Shown here: positions 43,766-52,424 of the stretch, in pieces
Layout of the letters: each line of letters opens with the position of its first letter
Position numbering within the stretch: the first letter of the stretch is position 1
NCBI GenBank assembly: GCA_902564295.1
Contig: CACFAO010000006.1
Span: forward strand, 1 to 64,000
Direction: 5' to 3'
DNA: 64,000 nucleotides
From: an uncultured Pelagibacteraceae bacterium
GTDB taxonomy: Bacteria > Pseudomonadota > Alphaproteobacteria > Pelagibacterales > AG-422-B15
Translations under genes and position numbers: made by a program
The notes under the pieces: model-generated
Seen by the model: the letters and a program-made list of their open reading frames with translations, nothing else
Told to the model about the DNA's origin: nothing
The model's database searches: none

Positions 43766-44629
43766 ATGACTGATCTCAAAGGAAAAACATTATTTATAAC
43801 TGGCGCCACAAGAGGCATTGGATATGCAATTGCAGAGCGTGCTGCAAAAGATGGTGCTAATATTGCTATCATTGCAAAAACCACTGAGCCACAACCAACA
43901 TTGCCTGGTACTATTTTTACTGCTGCTGAAGACTTAATCAAGGCTGGTGGTAATGCAATTGGTATAAAAACAGATATAAGATTTGAAGATCAAGTACTTG
44001 CTGCTGTTGAAAAAACCTTAGAAACATTCGGTAGTATTGATATTTGTGTAAACAATGCAAGTGCTATTAGCTTAACTCCTACAGTTAATACAGAAATGAA
44101 AAGATATGATTTAATGCACAACATCAATACAAGAGGAACGTTTCTTGTTTCAAAGTCATGCATTCCTCATTTAAAAAAAGGAAACAATCCGCACATACTA
44201 AATCTAGGTCCGCCATTAAACATGGAAAGCCAGTGGTTTAGTCCGCATGTAGCTTATACTATGGCAAAATATGGAATGAGCATGTGCACTCTTGGGATGT
44301 CAGAAGAATTAAAATCATCTGGTATTGCAGTAAATTCATTATGGCCAAGAACTATGATTGATACAGCTGCAGTAAATAATATTTTAGCCGCATCAATGAA
44401 TGATCAAGGGAAAAGCAAATGTAGAACACCTGCTATCATGGGCGATGCTGCATATGTGATACTTACTCAGGACTCCAAAAAATTTACTGGAAACATGTGT
44501 GTTGATGACAGTACAATGATGAAAGCTGGTAAGACCGATTTATCTGAATATCTTGCAACTCCAAATGCTGAGCCATTTCCAGATTTCTTTGTAAACAAAG
44601 ATGATGGCGAAGACATAATTCTTAGTTAA
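43766..44629 (+). CDS. SDR family oxidoreductase, HSDL2-like
   Basis: 287 residues. FITGATRGIGYAIAERAAKDGANIAIIAKT, CVNNASAISLTPT, a catalytic Tyr/Lys in HVAYTMAKYGMSM, and VNSLWPRT; the extended loop after the first strand (KTTEPQPTLPGTI) marks the HSDL2/citronellal-type SDR subfamily (SDR13-like). NAD(P)-dependent alcohol/ketone chemistry; substrate unknown. AAGGAG ribosome site. Divergent from the GYD/ABM/SnoaL run, with which it may share a pathway. Confidence 0.88.
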   Translation: MTDLKGKTLFITGATRGIGYAIAERAAKDGANIAIIAKTTEPQPTLPGTIFTAAEDLIKAGGNAIGIKTDIRFEDQVLAAVEKTLETFGSIDICVNNASAISLTPTVNTEMKRYDLMHNINTRGTFLVSKSCIPHLKKGNNPHILNLGPPLNMESQWFSPHVAYTMAKYGMSMCTLGMSEELKSSGIAVNSLWPRTMIDTAAVNNILAASMNDQGKSKCRTPAIMGDAAYVILTQDSKKFTGNMCVDDSTMMKAGKTDLSEYLATPNAEPFPDFFVNKDDGEDIILS

Positions 44630-44637
44630 ATAGTTTT

Positions 44638-44751
44638 ATGGAACAGTTTAGTTTCAAACAGTTCTTACAAATTATTTATAGAATACTCACTTTTCCATTG
44701 ATGGCACTCGTTGTCTTTCTGGTTTTGATATTGTTTTTGTTTCTTTTTTGA
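44638..44751 (+). CDS. Possible 37-residue single-helix membrane peptide
   Basis: Short frame MEQFSFKQFLQIIYRILTFP... followed by a solid hydrophobic C-terminal helix (PLMALVVFLVLILFLFLF). Starts 8 nt after the SDR stop and ends 5 nt before the convergent zinc-ribbon stop, so it fills the gap neatly. No Shine-Dalgarno is seen, and AT-rich DNA yields such frames by chance. Confidence 0.3.
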   Translation: MEQFSFKQFLQIIYRILTFPLMALVVFLVLILFLFLF

Positions 44752-44756
44752 TTTGA

Positions 44757-44930
44757 TTATTCGTCATAGCGTTTGGTGTTACAAGACAGCAAATTTGAAT
44801 CATATTCATCATTCTGTTCACCTGAGCAACATGGATCGATGTTAATCTTGCAATTTGGGCATTGATAGTGTCCATGAACATCAATTGGAACTATTGAAGT
44901 ATTGCACCATTGGCAGTTTTGCTGAGTCAT
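44757..44930 (-). CDS. 57-residue zinc-ribbon-like protein (not in ORF track)
   Basis: Frame MTQQNCQWCNTSIVPIDV... with CQWC (6-9), CPNC (24-27), DPCC (33-35) and a later LSCN. Two CxxC knuckles separated by 14 residues are the zinc-ribbon pattern. The short track ORF at 44687-44884 is a different frame and has no such motif. Convergent with the upstream SDR unit; the 3' side abuts the 37-residue frame. Function unknown; it could be a DNA/RNA- or protein-binding factor. Confidence 0.6.
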   Translation of the reverse strand: MTQQNCQWCNTSIVPIDVHGHYQCPNCKINIDPCCSGEQNDEYDSNLLSCNTKRYDE

Positions 44931-45019
44931 TTTTTAATACAAACTTTATTTATTAAATATATTAATTGATTCTTAGAAAGAATTATCTATAAGGATCATC
45001 AATCCACGTTATCGTTATG

Positions 45020-45052
45020 AAAAGCTTAGATACTTTATGTATTTAAGCTTTT
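45020..45052 (+). terminator. Long hairpin, terminator-like
   Basis: AAAAGCTTA-g-ATAC, loop TTTAT, GTAT-t-TAAGCTTTT: 14 pairs including one G-T, followed by more T on the plus strand. It is nearly symmetric, so it could work in both directions. It separates the zinc-ribbon gene from the candidate RNA at 45.1-45.24 kb. Confidence 0.6.
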
Positions 45053-45104
45053 TTCATTTTTAATTCACATTATGAGGGCGCTTGATATTATTTAGTTGAT
45101 GATA

Positions 45105-45241
45105 ATGTGGAGGTTAAAAAGTTGACGCCACCAACACTGTAAGGGGTGGTGACCACAACCATTTCAATATTATTTTTTAAATCTACAAAACGTAGATGTG
45201 TGAAACAAAACAAAACAAACCCCACCCAGGTGGGGTTTTTA
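45105..45241 (+). ncRNA. Candidate structured small RNA
   Basis: No coding frame of note in this region. Three successive hairpins are visible on the plus strand: GTTG...CCACC/GGTGG...CAAC (45121-45159), ATCTAC-AAAAC-GTAGAT (45181-45197), and CCCCAC/GTGGGG with a T-run (45220-45240). TTGATA and GATAAT/TAATG-like boxes lie just upstream (about 45082-45107). A 130-160 nt RNA is plausible. I do not match it to 6S, tmRNA, SRP RNA or a known riboswitch. It ends exactly at the stop of the converging membrane-protein gene. Confidence 0.4.
45220..45240 (+). terminator. Rho-independent terminator
   Basis: CCCCAC, four-nt loop CCAG, GTGGGG, then TTTTT. On the minus strand the same hairpin is followed by T-rich sequence (TTTGTTTTGTTTTG), so it may also end the operon that runs down to 45239. 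Confidence 0.8.
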
Positions 45242-45868
45242 TTTTCCGTTTGTTTTTTTATAAAAATATATTGATATCAAATAGAAAACTATAGTTCCAA
45301 TAATCCACGCAGATTGAGATTGAAGTGTTATATCTCTCTCTCCAAAATTTATTAGTGTTGGATTAAAATATGGGCCAAATGGCATTAATGGTGCCCAAGA
45401 GATCACGGCATCGCCACCTACTTGATTATGGTAAATAACTGCCTCAACTAAAAAATTTTGACCCATGAACCAAGTAAAGAAAATAAATAAGGACATTAAT
45501 TGAAATTTTTCGTAAGTAAGTGCCCTCTCCGGCAAAATCCAATATACAAGAATAATTGCGAACCAAACAATCCCTGTATCGGCTAGTGAGTTTACTAACC
45601 AATTAATTTCCATTGGAATTGCACATGTCATTGCATCAGATCGTCTAAAATTCACCGGATCACCATCGACAAGTCCAAAATTAACCCATATCTCCCAACC
45701 AAGTGCTGCTATTAAAAATGAACTTACTAATGTTAAAGAAATCCATATTTTCATCTTATTTTTATATAATAGATATATAGTTAAAATTATTGGAGCCATT
45801 GCCGATAAATAAACAATTACAGTTCTTCTCCACTCAACTGTGTCCAATCCACATTCAAAAAGCCACAT
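45239..45868 (-). CDS. Hypothetical multi-pass membrane protein
   Basis: 209 residues with about six helices. Conserved-looking loops include ALGWEIWVNFGLVDGDPVNFRRSDAM and MGQNFLVEAVIYHNQVGGDAVISWAPLMPFGPYFNP. No family recognised. Follows the CIA30 gene by 4 nt on the same strand and ends at the bidirectional terminator. Confidence 0.6.
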   Translation of the reverse strand: MWLFECGLDTVEWRRTVIVYLSAMAPIILTIYLLYKNKMKIWISLTLVSSFLIAALGWEIWVNFGLVDGDPVNFRRSDAMTCAIPMEINWLVNSLADTGIVWFAIILVYWILPERALTYEKFQLMSLFIFFTWFMGQNFLVEAVIYHNQVGGDAVISWAPLMPFGPYFNPTLINFGERDITLQSQSAWIIGTIVFYLISIYFYKKTNGK

Positions 45869-45872
45869 ATAC

Positions 45873-46421
45873 TTACTCCAGGAATTCTAATTCTTTGACG
45901 TAAAGTTCAGCAAAGTGATCCCTACCATAAGCTACAATTCCAATAGACGTTATTTTTTTTGGATTAATTTGATTTGCCAGCATCATACCAGATTTTTTAA
46001 AATCTTTAATCGGCATAATGAACTCATCATATTCATTTCTTACATCAAATTCATATGAATAATACTGCCAAGGCAAGATTGTTCCTGATGTACGTAAAAA
46101 AATATAATATTTTTCATTATTTCCCCGGGCTACTATTCTTATACTCTCAGCATTACTTAAGTTAATGTCTTTTAATTCCTTCCGAATTTGTATGAAACCA
46201 CCATTATTCTCAGTACTAACGTTTCCTGTTAGTAAGATATTGCTATTGCCGTCAATATTAATGAATTCAACTTTGCCACTAGATATGCCGCCCATTACAT
46301 CGTCAGCAATATACCGCCAACTGCTTGGGTTATCGAAATTATCTTTCAAATTATTTTCACTAAATAAAATGTTGTGCGAAAATATAGTAATTAAGAAGAC
46401 TAAAAAACCTCTTATAATCAT
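45873..46421 (-). CDS. CIA30 family protein (complex I intermediate-associated protein 30-like)
   Basis: 182 residues, signal peptide. PSSWRYIADDVMGGISSGKVEF is the CIA30 signature (W-x-x-x-x-D-x-V-M-G-G-x-S), followed by GNVSTENNGGFIQIRK and ESIRIVARGNNEKYYIFLRT, a galactose-binding-like jelly roll. Bacterial members are exported and of unknown function; the mitochondrial namesake assists complex I assembly. Confidence 0.85.
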   Translation of the reverse strand: MIIRGFLVFLITIFSHNILFSENNLKDNFDNPSSWRYIADDVMGGISSGKVEFINIDGNSNILLTGNVSTENNGGFIQIRKELKDINLSNAESIRIVARGNNEKYYIFLRTSGTILPWQYYSYEFDVRNEYDEFIMPIKDFKKSGMMLANQINPKKITSIGIVAYGRDHFAELYVKELEFLE

Positions 46422-46461
46422 TAGATTTTATCCTGAAAAGTTGGTCAGGATTTTATTATAT

Positions 46462-46626
46462 TTAAAACAACTTAGTTATTACAAAATATAAAATAACGGC
46501 AATTGCGACAAATGAATACCAGATAATTACAGTATTTCTTGCTTTATTTGGGTCTAATTTTTTTGGATTCTTGAGATCTTCCTCTGTAGGTACTGGGCCA
46601 AGCTTGTGATAAAATTTCTTTTTCAT
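46462..46626 (-). CDS. Small single-helix membrane protein
   Basis: 54 residues from the ATG at 46624-46626 (MKKKFYHKLGPVPTEEDL): a charged N-terminal part and a C-terminal helix (VIIWYSFVAIAVILYFVI). The track start (46668) is wrong, because its first 14 codons are tRNA-Lys sequence. It begins only 9 nt after the tRNA 3' end, so it may be expressed from a tRNA-read-through transcript. No family recognised. Confidence 0.6.
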   Translation of the reverse strand: MKKKFYHKLGPVPTEEDLKNPKKLDPNKARNTVIIWYSFVAIAVILYFVITKLF

Positions 46627-46635
46627 ACTAAAAAG

Positions 46636-46711
46636 TGGCGAGCCCGCTCGGGTTCGAACCGAGGACAACTCCCTTAAAAGGGGAGTGCTCTACCAACTGA
46701 GCTACGGGCTC
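46636..46711 (-). tRNA. tRNA-Lys (anticodon UUU)
   Basis: Full cloverleaf on the minus strand: acceptor GAGCCCG/CGGGCTC, D arm GCTC...GAGC, anticodon arm CTCCC-CTTTTAA-GGGAG with anticodon TTT, T arm CTCGG-TTCGAAC-CCGAG, discriminator G and encoded CCA. 76 nt, no intron. Downstream of sufT on the same strand. Confidence 0.98.
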
Positions 46712-46778
46712 TTAACTTGAGTTTATATATGATTATTATCTAAAATATATAGGTATTTTTGTATTTCAAGTGGATATC

Positions 46779-47087
46779 TTACATCATGTCTAGTTCTAAT
46801 CTTGCAACATCTGACATGCGAGACATATCCCATGGTGGATCCCATACAAGATCAACTGCAACATTTTTTACCCCAGGTACAGCATCAACAGCTTGTTTTA
46901 CTTTTTTTGGCATTTCATCTGCTACAGGACAATTTGGTGTAGTTAACGTCATTTGAATAATAACATCATTATTAGGAGTAACCTCACATTTGTAAATTAG
47001 ACCTAATTCGTACAAATCAACTGGAATTTCAGGATCAAATACAGTCTTTAATGCATCTATAACTTTTTGATCTTCTACTTTTTCCAT
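46779..47087 (-). CDS. sufT: SUF-associated MIP18/DUF59 protein SufT
   Basis: 102 residues. DALKTVFDPEIPVDLYELGLIYKCEV and MTLTTPNCPVADEMP (with the family's conserved Cys) are DUF59/MIP18 signatures; VDLVWDPPWDMSRMSDVARLELDM ends it. Works in Fe-S cluster maturation or delivery. Last gene of the suf operon, 0-nt gap after msrB. Confidence 0.9.
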   Translation of the reverse strand: MEKVEDQKVIDALKTVFDPEIPVDLYELGLIYKCEVTPNNDVIIQMTLTTPNCPVADEMPKKVKQAVDAVPGVKNVAVDLVWDPPWDMSRMSDVARLELDMM

Positions 47088-47669
47088 TTAGTTAAATAAT
47101 TCTACAAAATCCTCATAGCCTTCTTCACTCAACTTCTCTAGAGGAACAAATCTTAATGAAGCTGAATTAATACAATATCTTAATCCAGTTTCAGTGGGTC
47201 CATCATCAAATAAATGGCCTAGGTGTGCGTCGCCATATTGACTTCTTACCTCTGTGCGAACCATTCCATGGGATTTATCAACAACTTCTACAATTTCTAT
47301 GCCTTTTATTGGCTTATCAAAACTCGGCCAACCTGTTCCTGAGTCAAATTTATCTAAAGAGGAAAATAGAGGTTCGCCTGAAATTACATCAACATAAATT
47401 CCAACATCTTTACTATTCCAATATTCATTAAAAAATGGCCTCTCTGTTCCATTCTCCAAAGCAACAACTCTCTGTTCTTCAGTAAGATTATTAATAGCTT
47501 CCTGTCTTTCTTCAGGTGTGGCAGAACACCAGAAAGGTGTATCCATTACTTCTACTTTTGACATATCGTACTCCTCTAAGTTTATATCGGCAAAAGACCG
47601 GTTTCCATAAATAAGTTGCAAAACAATAAATAATACAAGTAGTGCAAGATATACAGGATATAGTCTCAT
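47088..47669 (-). CDS. msrB: Peptide-methionine (R)-S-oxide reductase MsrB, membrane-anchored or exported, without zinc cysteines
   Basis: 193 residues with an N-terminal hydrophobic signal/anchor ([18 protein letters not shown]). MsrB core: [61 protein letters not shown] and [11 protein letters not shown] (catalytic Cys). Both CxxC zinc pairs of typical MsrB are absent (VDVISG and VRSQYG). SufU stops 2 nt upstream, so the long N-terminus is probably real. Its location inside the suf operon suggests oxidative-stress co-regulation. Confidence 0.93.
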   Translation of the reverse strand: MRLYPVYLALLVLFIVLQLIYGNRSFADINLEEYDMSKVEVMDTPFWCSATPEERQEAINNLTEEQRVVALENGTERPFFNEYWNSKDVGIYVDVISGEPLFSSLDKFDSGTGWPSFDKPIKGIEIVEVVDKSHGMVRTEVRSQYGDAHLGHLFDDGPTETGLRYCINSASLRFVPLEKLSEEGYEDFVELFN

Positions 47670-47671
47670 AA

Positions 47672-48106
47672 TTAATCTTTTAAAGCCTGGTTAAATGCAT
47701 GCCATGCCATTGTTGCGCACTTTACCCTCATTGGAAATCCTCCTACTCCCTTTAAGGCGTAAAGCGAATCTTCCTCATTTAAAACTTTTAGATCTTCATC
47801 TGCACCTGAAACAAGATTTGTAAAATCCTTAAATATTTCCTCAGCCACTTCAATTTTTTTACCTTTTAATTTTTCTGTCATTAATGATGCAGAAGCAAGG
47901 GATATGGCACACCCCTCACCCGTAAATTTAATGTCTTCTATTATATTTTGATCATTAAGAAAAAAAGTAAGCTTTAAATTGTCACCGCACAACGGATTAT
48001 GACCATCGGCACTCTTATTATGAGGATCACATTCACCAAAATTTCTAGGTTCACGTCCGTGATCTAAAATTATTTCTTGGTAAAGATCATTTATTAAATC
48101 ATTCAT
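47672..48106 (-). CDS. sufU: SufU-like Fe-S scaffold/sulfurtransferase (NifU-like)
   Basis: 144 residues. [48 protein letters not shown] and [15 protein letters not shown] carry the three conserved Cys plus Asp of SufU. Accepts sulfur from SufS. Overlaps sufS by 4 nt (ATGA). Confidence 0.92.
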   Translation of the reverse strand: MNDLINDLYQEIILDHGREPRNFGECDPHNKSADGHNPLCGDNLKLTFFLNDQNIIEDIKFTGEGCAISLASASLMTEKLKGKKIEVAEEIFKDFTNLVSGADEDLKVLNEEDSLYALKGVGGFPMRVKCATMAWHAFNQALKD

Positions 48107-49335
48107 TTATTAAAAAACTCCTTACACTTATGTAGCGCAATAACAAATTTATCAACTTCTTCTAATGAATTATACACACCAAGAGATAATCTCGCCGTTG
48201 AATTGACACCGAGATGTTTCATTAAAGGCTGGCAACAATGATGACCTGCTCTAATTGCTATTCCTTCAACATCCAAGAACGAAGATACTTCGTGGGAGTG
48301 AATATTTTTAATATTAAACGATATGATAGAATTCCTTTTATTATCTCCACCATGAATTTCGATAAAATCAATTTCGTTTAATTTATTAAAAGCATATTTA
48401 GTAATTTCATTTTCATGCTCGATAATATTATCGAGTCCAATTTTATTCATGTAATCAATTGCTATACCCAATCCGTGTGCTTCGACTAATGGAGGAGTTC
48501 CTGCTTCATATTTCGCTGGTAATTCTGCATAACTTGCACCTTCTAGACTCACATCTCCAATCATTCCTCCTCCACCTTGATAGGGAGGCATTTCTGATAA
48601 AAGATCTTCAGTTCCATACAAAACTCCAATACCAGCTGGACCATAAGTTTTGTGTCCAGAGAAAACAAAAAAATCACAACCTAGTTTTTGAACATCAATT
48701 TTTAAATGAGCAGCTGATTGACAACCATCAAGTAGAATGGGAACATTTTTATCTTTACAGATACTTATAAGCTTTTCATTTAATTCAGTTCCAAAAACAT
48801 TTGAAAGATGTGTCAAGGATACAATTTTTGTTTTATTTGTGAAAAGACTATCAAAATGATCAATATCAATTTCTCCTGATGGTTGAATATTTGCAAATTT
48901 TAGCACAACGCCATATTTGTCTCTTAAAAAAAACCAAGGTATTAAATTTGAGTGGTGCTCTATTAAAGATAAAATTACCTCATCTCCCTTTTGCATAAAC
49001 TTTTCATAGAAAGTTTGAGCAACTAAGTTTATTCCTTCTGTAGCACTTTTTGTGAAAATAATTTCATTTTCAGACCTTGCATTCAAGAATTTTTGAACTT
49101 TTTTTCTAGCTTCTTCATATCTAAATGTTGACTCAACAGATAATGTATGAACTCCCCTGCTTACATTAGAATAGTGATTTTTATAGAAATCATTTGTTTC
49201 GTTAATAACTATATTTGGTTTTTGAGCAGATGCCGCAGTATCAAAATAAATAAGATCTTTTTTTTCCAATATCTTTTTTGAAAGAATTGGAAAATCTTTT
49301 CTAACATTTAAATTTAAAGTTTTAGTGTCATCCAT
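48103..49335 (-). CDS. sufS: SufS cysteine desulfurase
   Basis: About 410 residues starting at ATG 49333-49335 (MDDTKTLNLNVRKDFPIL), 1 nt after the sufD stop; the track's earlier start would overlap sufD by 56 nt. PLP Lys in VFSGHKTYGPAGIGVLYG, SVESTFRYEEARKKVQKFL, GHHCCQPLMKHLGV (catalytic Cys in R-A-G-H-H-C). Provides persulfide sulfur for SufBCD. Group II desulfurase, consistent with the SufU partner. Confidence 0.95.
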   Translation of the reverse strand: MDDTKTLNLNVRKDFPILSKKILEKKDLIYFDTAASAQKPNIVINETNDFYKNHYSNVSRGVHTLSVESTFRYEEARKKVQKFLNARSENEIIFTKSATEGINLVAQTFYEKFMQKGDEVILSLIEHHSNLIPWFFLRDKYGVVLKFANIQPSGEIDIDHFDSLFTNKTKIVSLTHLSNVFGTELNEKLISICKDKNVPILLDGCQSAAHLKIDVQKLGCDFFVFSGHKTYGPAGIGVLYGTEDLLSEMPPYQGGGGMIGDVSLEGASYAELPAKYEAGTPPLVEAHGLGIAIDYMNKIGLDNIIEHENEITKYAFNKLNEIDFIEIHGGDNKRNSIISFNIKNIHSHEVSSFLDVEGIAIRAGHHCCQPLMKHLGVNSTARLSLGVYNSLEEVDKFVIALHKCKEFFNK

Positions 49336-49336
49336 T

Positions 49337-50251
49337 TTAACAGTTCTCTTTGACAAAATTTCGCCCTTTATCTTGCATTTCTGCATCTTCAATCTTTTCT
49401 ATGAATTCAGAGAGAAAGCCCTGTATGTATATTTTTTCAGCCTCACTCTTAGAAATTCCTCTAGAGGCTAAATAAAATAATACTTCCTCATCAGCTTTTC
49501 CAGAAGCTGCGCCGTGAGAGCAGACAACATCATCATTATTTATTTCAAGTATTGGAGTGAGTTTAATTTTAGATTCTTCATCAATTAATAAACCTTTACT
49601 AATTTGGTTAGATTGTGTATCTGAGCAATTTTCATCAACAAATACTTTTCCTTTAAAAGAAACATTGGAAGATCCACGAGTTACAGCTTTGAAGGAGCAG
49701 TCTGATACAGCAGACTGACTTAAGTGTCTTATATCCAAATTATTTTCACATTTTGAAGAATTTGACATGACAACGCCACTGCCAACATACTTGGCATTTT
49801 TTTCATTCAAATTAATATTTGTCTCGTTTTTTGTAAAATCTGAACCGTTTGTAAAATTAAAATCTTTAAACGTTGAGCCGTTTGACAAATTGCAAGTATG
49901 AACAAATGAGTTATTAGTATCAGATTGAAACTTGTTAAATCTATATAATTCAAGTATTGAGTGGGAACCTAAAAATGATTTTAAAGTAAAAGATGTATCA
50001 ATTATGTAATCATTTTCATCAATAATCTCTAGAGTAGCATTCTCATTTAAATTTATATCAGCAATAATTTTTAAGTTGCTTCTATTACTGCTTATCAATT
50101 TAATTCGCGATGGTATATGTGAATAATTTGCTGTGATTTTTAATTTTAACTCATCATTTATAATCTCGTGGGTTATAGAAAGATTCTTAGAATTGCTTTC
50201 AATCCAAAAATTATCCGTGAATTCTATTATTGAAGGTTCTAAAGTTTTCAT
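49337..50251 (-). CDS. sufD: SufD, Fe-S assembly scaffold subunit (short form)
   Basis: 304 residues, versus about 420 in E. coli SufD: the N-terminal helical part is reduced. Conserved SufBD C-terminus: VVCSHGAASGKADEEVLFYLASRGISKSEAEKIYIQGFLSEFIEKI. The central beta-helix is Asn-rich. Partner of SufB and SufC. The adjoining sufC begins at the same base. Confidence 0.88.
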   Translation of the reverse strand: MKTLEPSIIEFTDNFWIESNSKNLSITHEIINDELKLKITANYSHIPSRIKLISSNRSNLKIIADINLNENATLEIIDENDYIIDTSFTLKSFLGSHSILELYRFNKFQSDTNNSFVHTCNLSNGSTFKDFNFTNGSDFTKNETNINLNEKNAKYVGSGVVMSNSSKCENNLDIRHLSQSAVSDCSFKAVTRGSSNVSFKGKVFVDENCSDTQSNQISKGLLIDEESKIKLTPILEINNDDVVCSHGAASGKADEEVLFYLASRGISKSEAEKIYIQGFLSEFIEKIEDAEMQDKGRNFVKENC

Positions 50252-50979
50252 TAACTATATCCCTCATGATCAATTCTTGAAGCTAATGTCTTATCGCCCG
50301 TTTCTATTACTGAACCATTTTGAAATACATGAACGTAATCAGGCTCAATATACTCTAATAATCTTAAGTAGTGAGTAATGATAATAAATGATCTTTCATC
50401 ATTTCTTAATTTATTGATTGCGTCAGCAGTGGTTTTTAAAGCATCAACATCTAGGCCTGAGTCTGTTTCATCCATAATAATCAAACTTGGATCAAGTAAA
50501 TCCATTTGAAGGACCTCATTTTTCTTCTTCTCCCCTCCAGAAAAGCCAGCGTTCACAAAACGACTGTGCATGTCCATTGGTATATCTAGTAGTTTTGATT
50601 TTTCTTTTAGAATTTTTAGAAATTCTCCGGCATCAATTGGTGTTTCTTTTCTTGACTTTCGATGTGCATTAACAATCTGCTTAAGATAAGAAGCATTCGT
50701 TACTCCAGGAAGTTCAATTGGGTATTGAAAAGCAAGGAAAAGACCATTTAATGATCTCTCATAAGGATCTTTTGAGAGTAAATCTTCCCCATTGAGATTA
50801 ACCTCCCCTGACTCTACATTATAGTTTGGTTTACCAGCCAGAGTGTGAGCAATAGTGCTTTTACCTGAGCCATTGGGGCCCATTATGGCATGCACTTCAC
50901 CCTTTCCAATATTTAAGTTTAAATTTTTTAAAATTTGTTTTTCTTCAACAGTAACATTTAAATTTTTAATCTCCAACAT
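50251..50979 (-). CDS. sufC: SufC, Fe-S assembly ATPase
   Basis: 242 residues from ATG 50977-50979 (MLEIKNLNVTVEEKQ), 1 nt after the sufB stop. Walker A GPNGSGKST, signature FSGGEKKKNEVLQM, Walker B LIIMDETDSGLD (SufC-type ETDSGLD), switch THYLRLLEY. Energises the SufBCD scaffold. Confidence 0.96.
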   Translation of the reverse strand: MLEIKNLNVTVEEKQILKNLNLNIGKGEVHAIMGPNGSGKSTIAHTLAGKPNYNVESGEVNLNGEDLLSKDPYERSLNGLFLAFQYPIELPGVTNASYLKQIVNAHRKSRKETPIDAGEFLKILKEKSKLLDIPMDMHSRFVNAGFSGGEKKKNEVLQMDLLDPSLIIMDETDSGLDVDALKTTADAINKLRNDERSFIIITHYLRLLEYIEPDYVHVFQNGSVIETGDKTLASRIDHEGYS

Positions 50980-50980
50980 A

Positions 50981-52423
50981 CTATCCAACACTTCCTTCCA
51001 AACTTATACTTACAAGTTTTTGAGCTTCGACAGCAAACTCCATTGGAAGTTTTTGCAGTACTTCTTTGCAAAAACCATTTACAATTAAGCTTTGTGCTTC
51101 TTCAGCATCTAAACCTCTTTGCATACAATAAAACAATTGCTCATCACTTATTTTTGAAGTTGTTGCTTCATGTTCTATAGATGAACTGTTAGAGCTATTT
51201 TCAGTTAAAGGAATAGTATTGGCCTTACACTCACTACCAACTAATAATGAATCACACTGGGTAAAGTTTTTTGCATTTTTAGCTTTTTTGTGAAAGCTAA
51301 CAAGTCCTCGATAAGTATTAGATGACTTGCCTGCAGAAATCCCTTTGGAGATGATTCTACTTTTTGTATTTTTCCCTAAGTGAATCATTTTTGTACCAGT
51401 GTCAGCTTGCTGATAATTATTAGTAATTGCTACAGAATAAAATTCACCAGTAGAATTATCCCCTCTCAAAATACAACTTGGATATTTCCATGTAATAGCA
51501 GAACCCGTTTCAATCTGAGTCCAAGAAATTTTTGAGTTTTTTCCTTTACATAATCCTCGTTTCGTTACGAAATTATATATACCTCCTTTTCCATTTTCAT
51601 CTCCAGGATACCAATTTTGAACTGTAGAATATTTTATTTCTGCATTATCAAGCGCAACTAATTCAACATTAGCTGCATGCAATTGATTTTCGTCTCTCAT
51701 TGGAGCTGTACAACCTTCAAGATAACTTACGTAACTTCCTTCATCTGCAATTATAAGTGTCCGCTCAAACTGTCCTGTTTCAGAAGCATTAATTCTAAAG
51801 TATGTAGATAATTCCATTGGGCATTTAACTCCTTTAGGTATGTAAACAAATGAACCATCACTAAATACAGCTGAATTCAAAGTCGCATAGAAATGATCAG
51901 TTACAGGGATAACAGACCCAATGTATTTTTTTACAAGCTCAGGATGTTTTTGTATAGCTTCTGAAATGGGGCAAAAAATGACACCTATTTCATTTAACTT
52001 CTCTTTAAACGTTGTAGCAACTGACACGCTGTCAAAAACTGCATCTACTGCAACACCAGCTAAAACCTTTTGTTCTTTTAGAGGTATTCCTAGTTTCTCG
52101 TATGTTTCCAATAACTTAGGATCAACTTCATCAAGAGATTTTGGCTTTTCTTTAAAATCTTTCGGAGAAGAGTAATAGTATAAATCTTGAAAATCAATTT
52201 CATCGATTTCTGCCTTAGCCCATTTCGGGACAGACATGTTTTCTAATCTTTTAAATGCAGATAGTCTCCAATCCAACATCCATTCTGGTTCATTTTTTTT
52301 CTTTGAAATCAGTCTAATAACTTCTTCATTTAACCCTTTTGGAATTTTTTCACTTTCAATTTCAGTAACAAATCCATATTTGTACTTTTCTTGTGTAAAA
52401 TTATCTTTGCTTACTTTGTTCAT
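50981..52423 (-). CDS. sufB: SufB, Fe-S assembly scaffold
   Basis: 480 residues, as in the family. [141 protein letters not shown]. Forms the SufBC2D complex where the cluster is built. Confidence 0.97.
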   Translation of the reverse strand: MNKVSKDNFTQEKYKYGFVTEIESEKIPKGLNEEVIRLISKKKNEPEWMLDWRLSAFKRLENMSVPKWAKAEIDEIDFQDLYYYSSPKDFKEKPKSLDEVDPKLLETYEKLGIPLKEQKVLAGVAVDAVFDSVSVATTFKEKLNEIGVIFCPISEAIQKHPELVKKYIGSVIPVTDHFYATLNSAVFSDGSFVYIPKGVKCPMELSTYFRINASETGQFERTLIIADEGSYVSYLEGCTAPMRDENQLHAANVELVALDNAEIKYSTVQNWYPGDENGKGGIYNFVTKRGLCKGKNSKISWTQIETGSAITWKYPSCILRGDNSTGEFYSVAITNNYQQADTGTKMIHLGKNTKSRIISKGISAGKSSNTYRGLVSFHKKAKNAKNFTQCDSLLVGSECKANTIPLTENSSNSSSIEHEATTSKISDEQLFYCMQRGLDAEEAQSLIVNGFCKEVLQKLPMEFAVEAQKLVSISLEGSVG

Positions 52424-52424
52424 A

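Noticed and set aside
44687-44884. 65-residue minus-strand ORF
   Set aside because: Different frame over the same DNA as the zinc-ribbon gene, which has a far more meaningful Cys pattern.
46627-46668. N-terminal 14 codons of the track ORF 46462-46668
   Set aside because: These codons lie wholly or partly in tRNA-Lys; the true start is the ATG at 46626.
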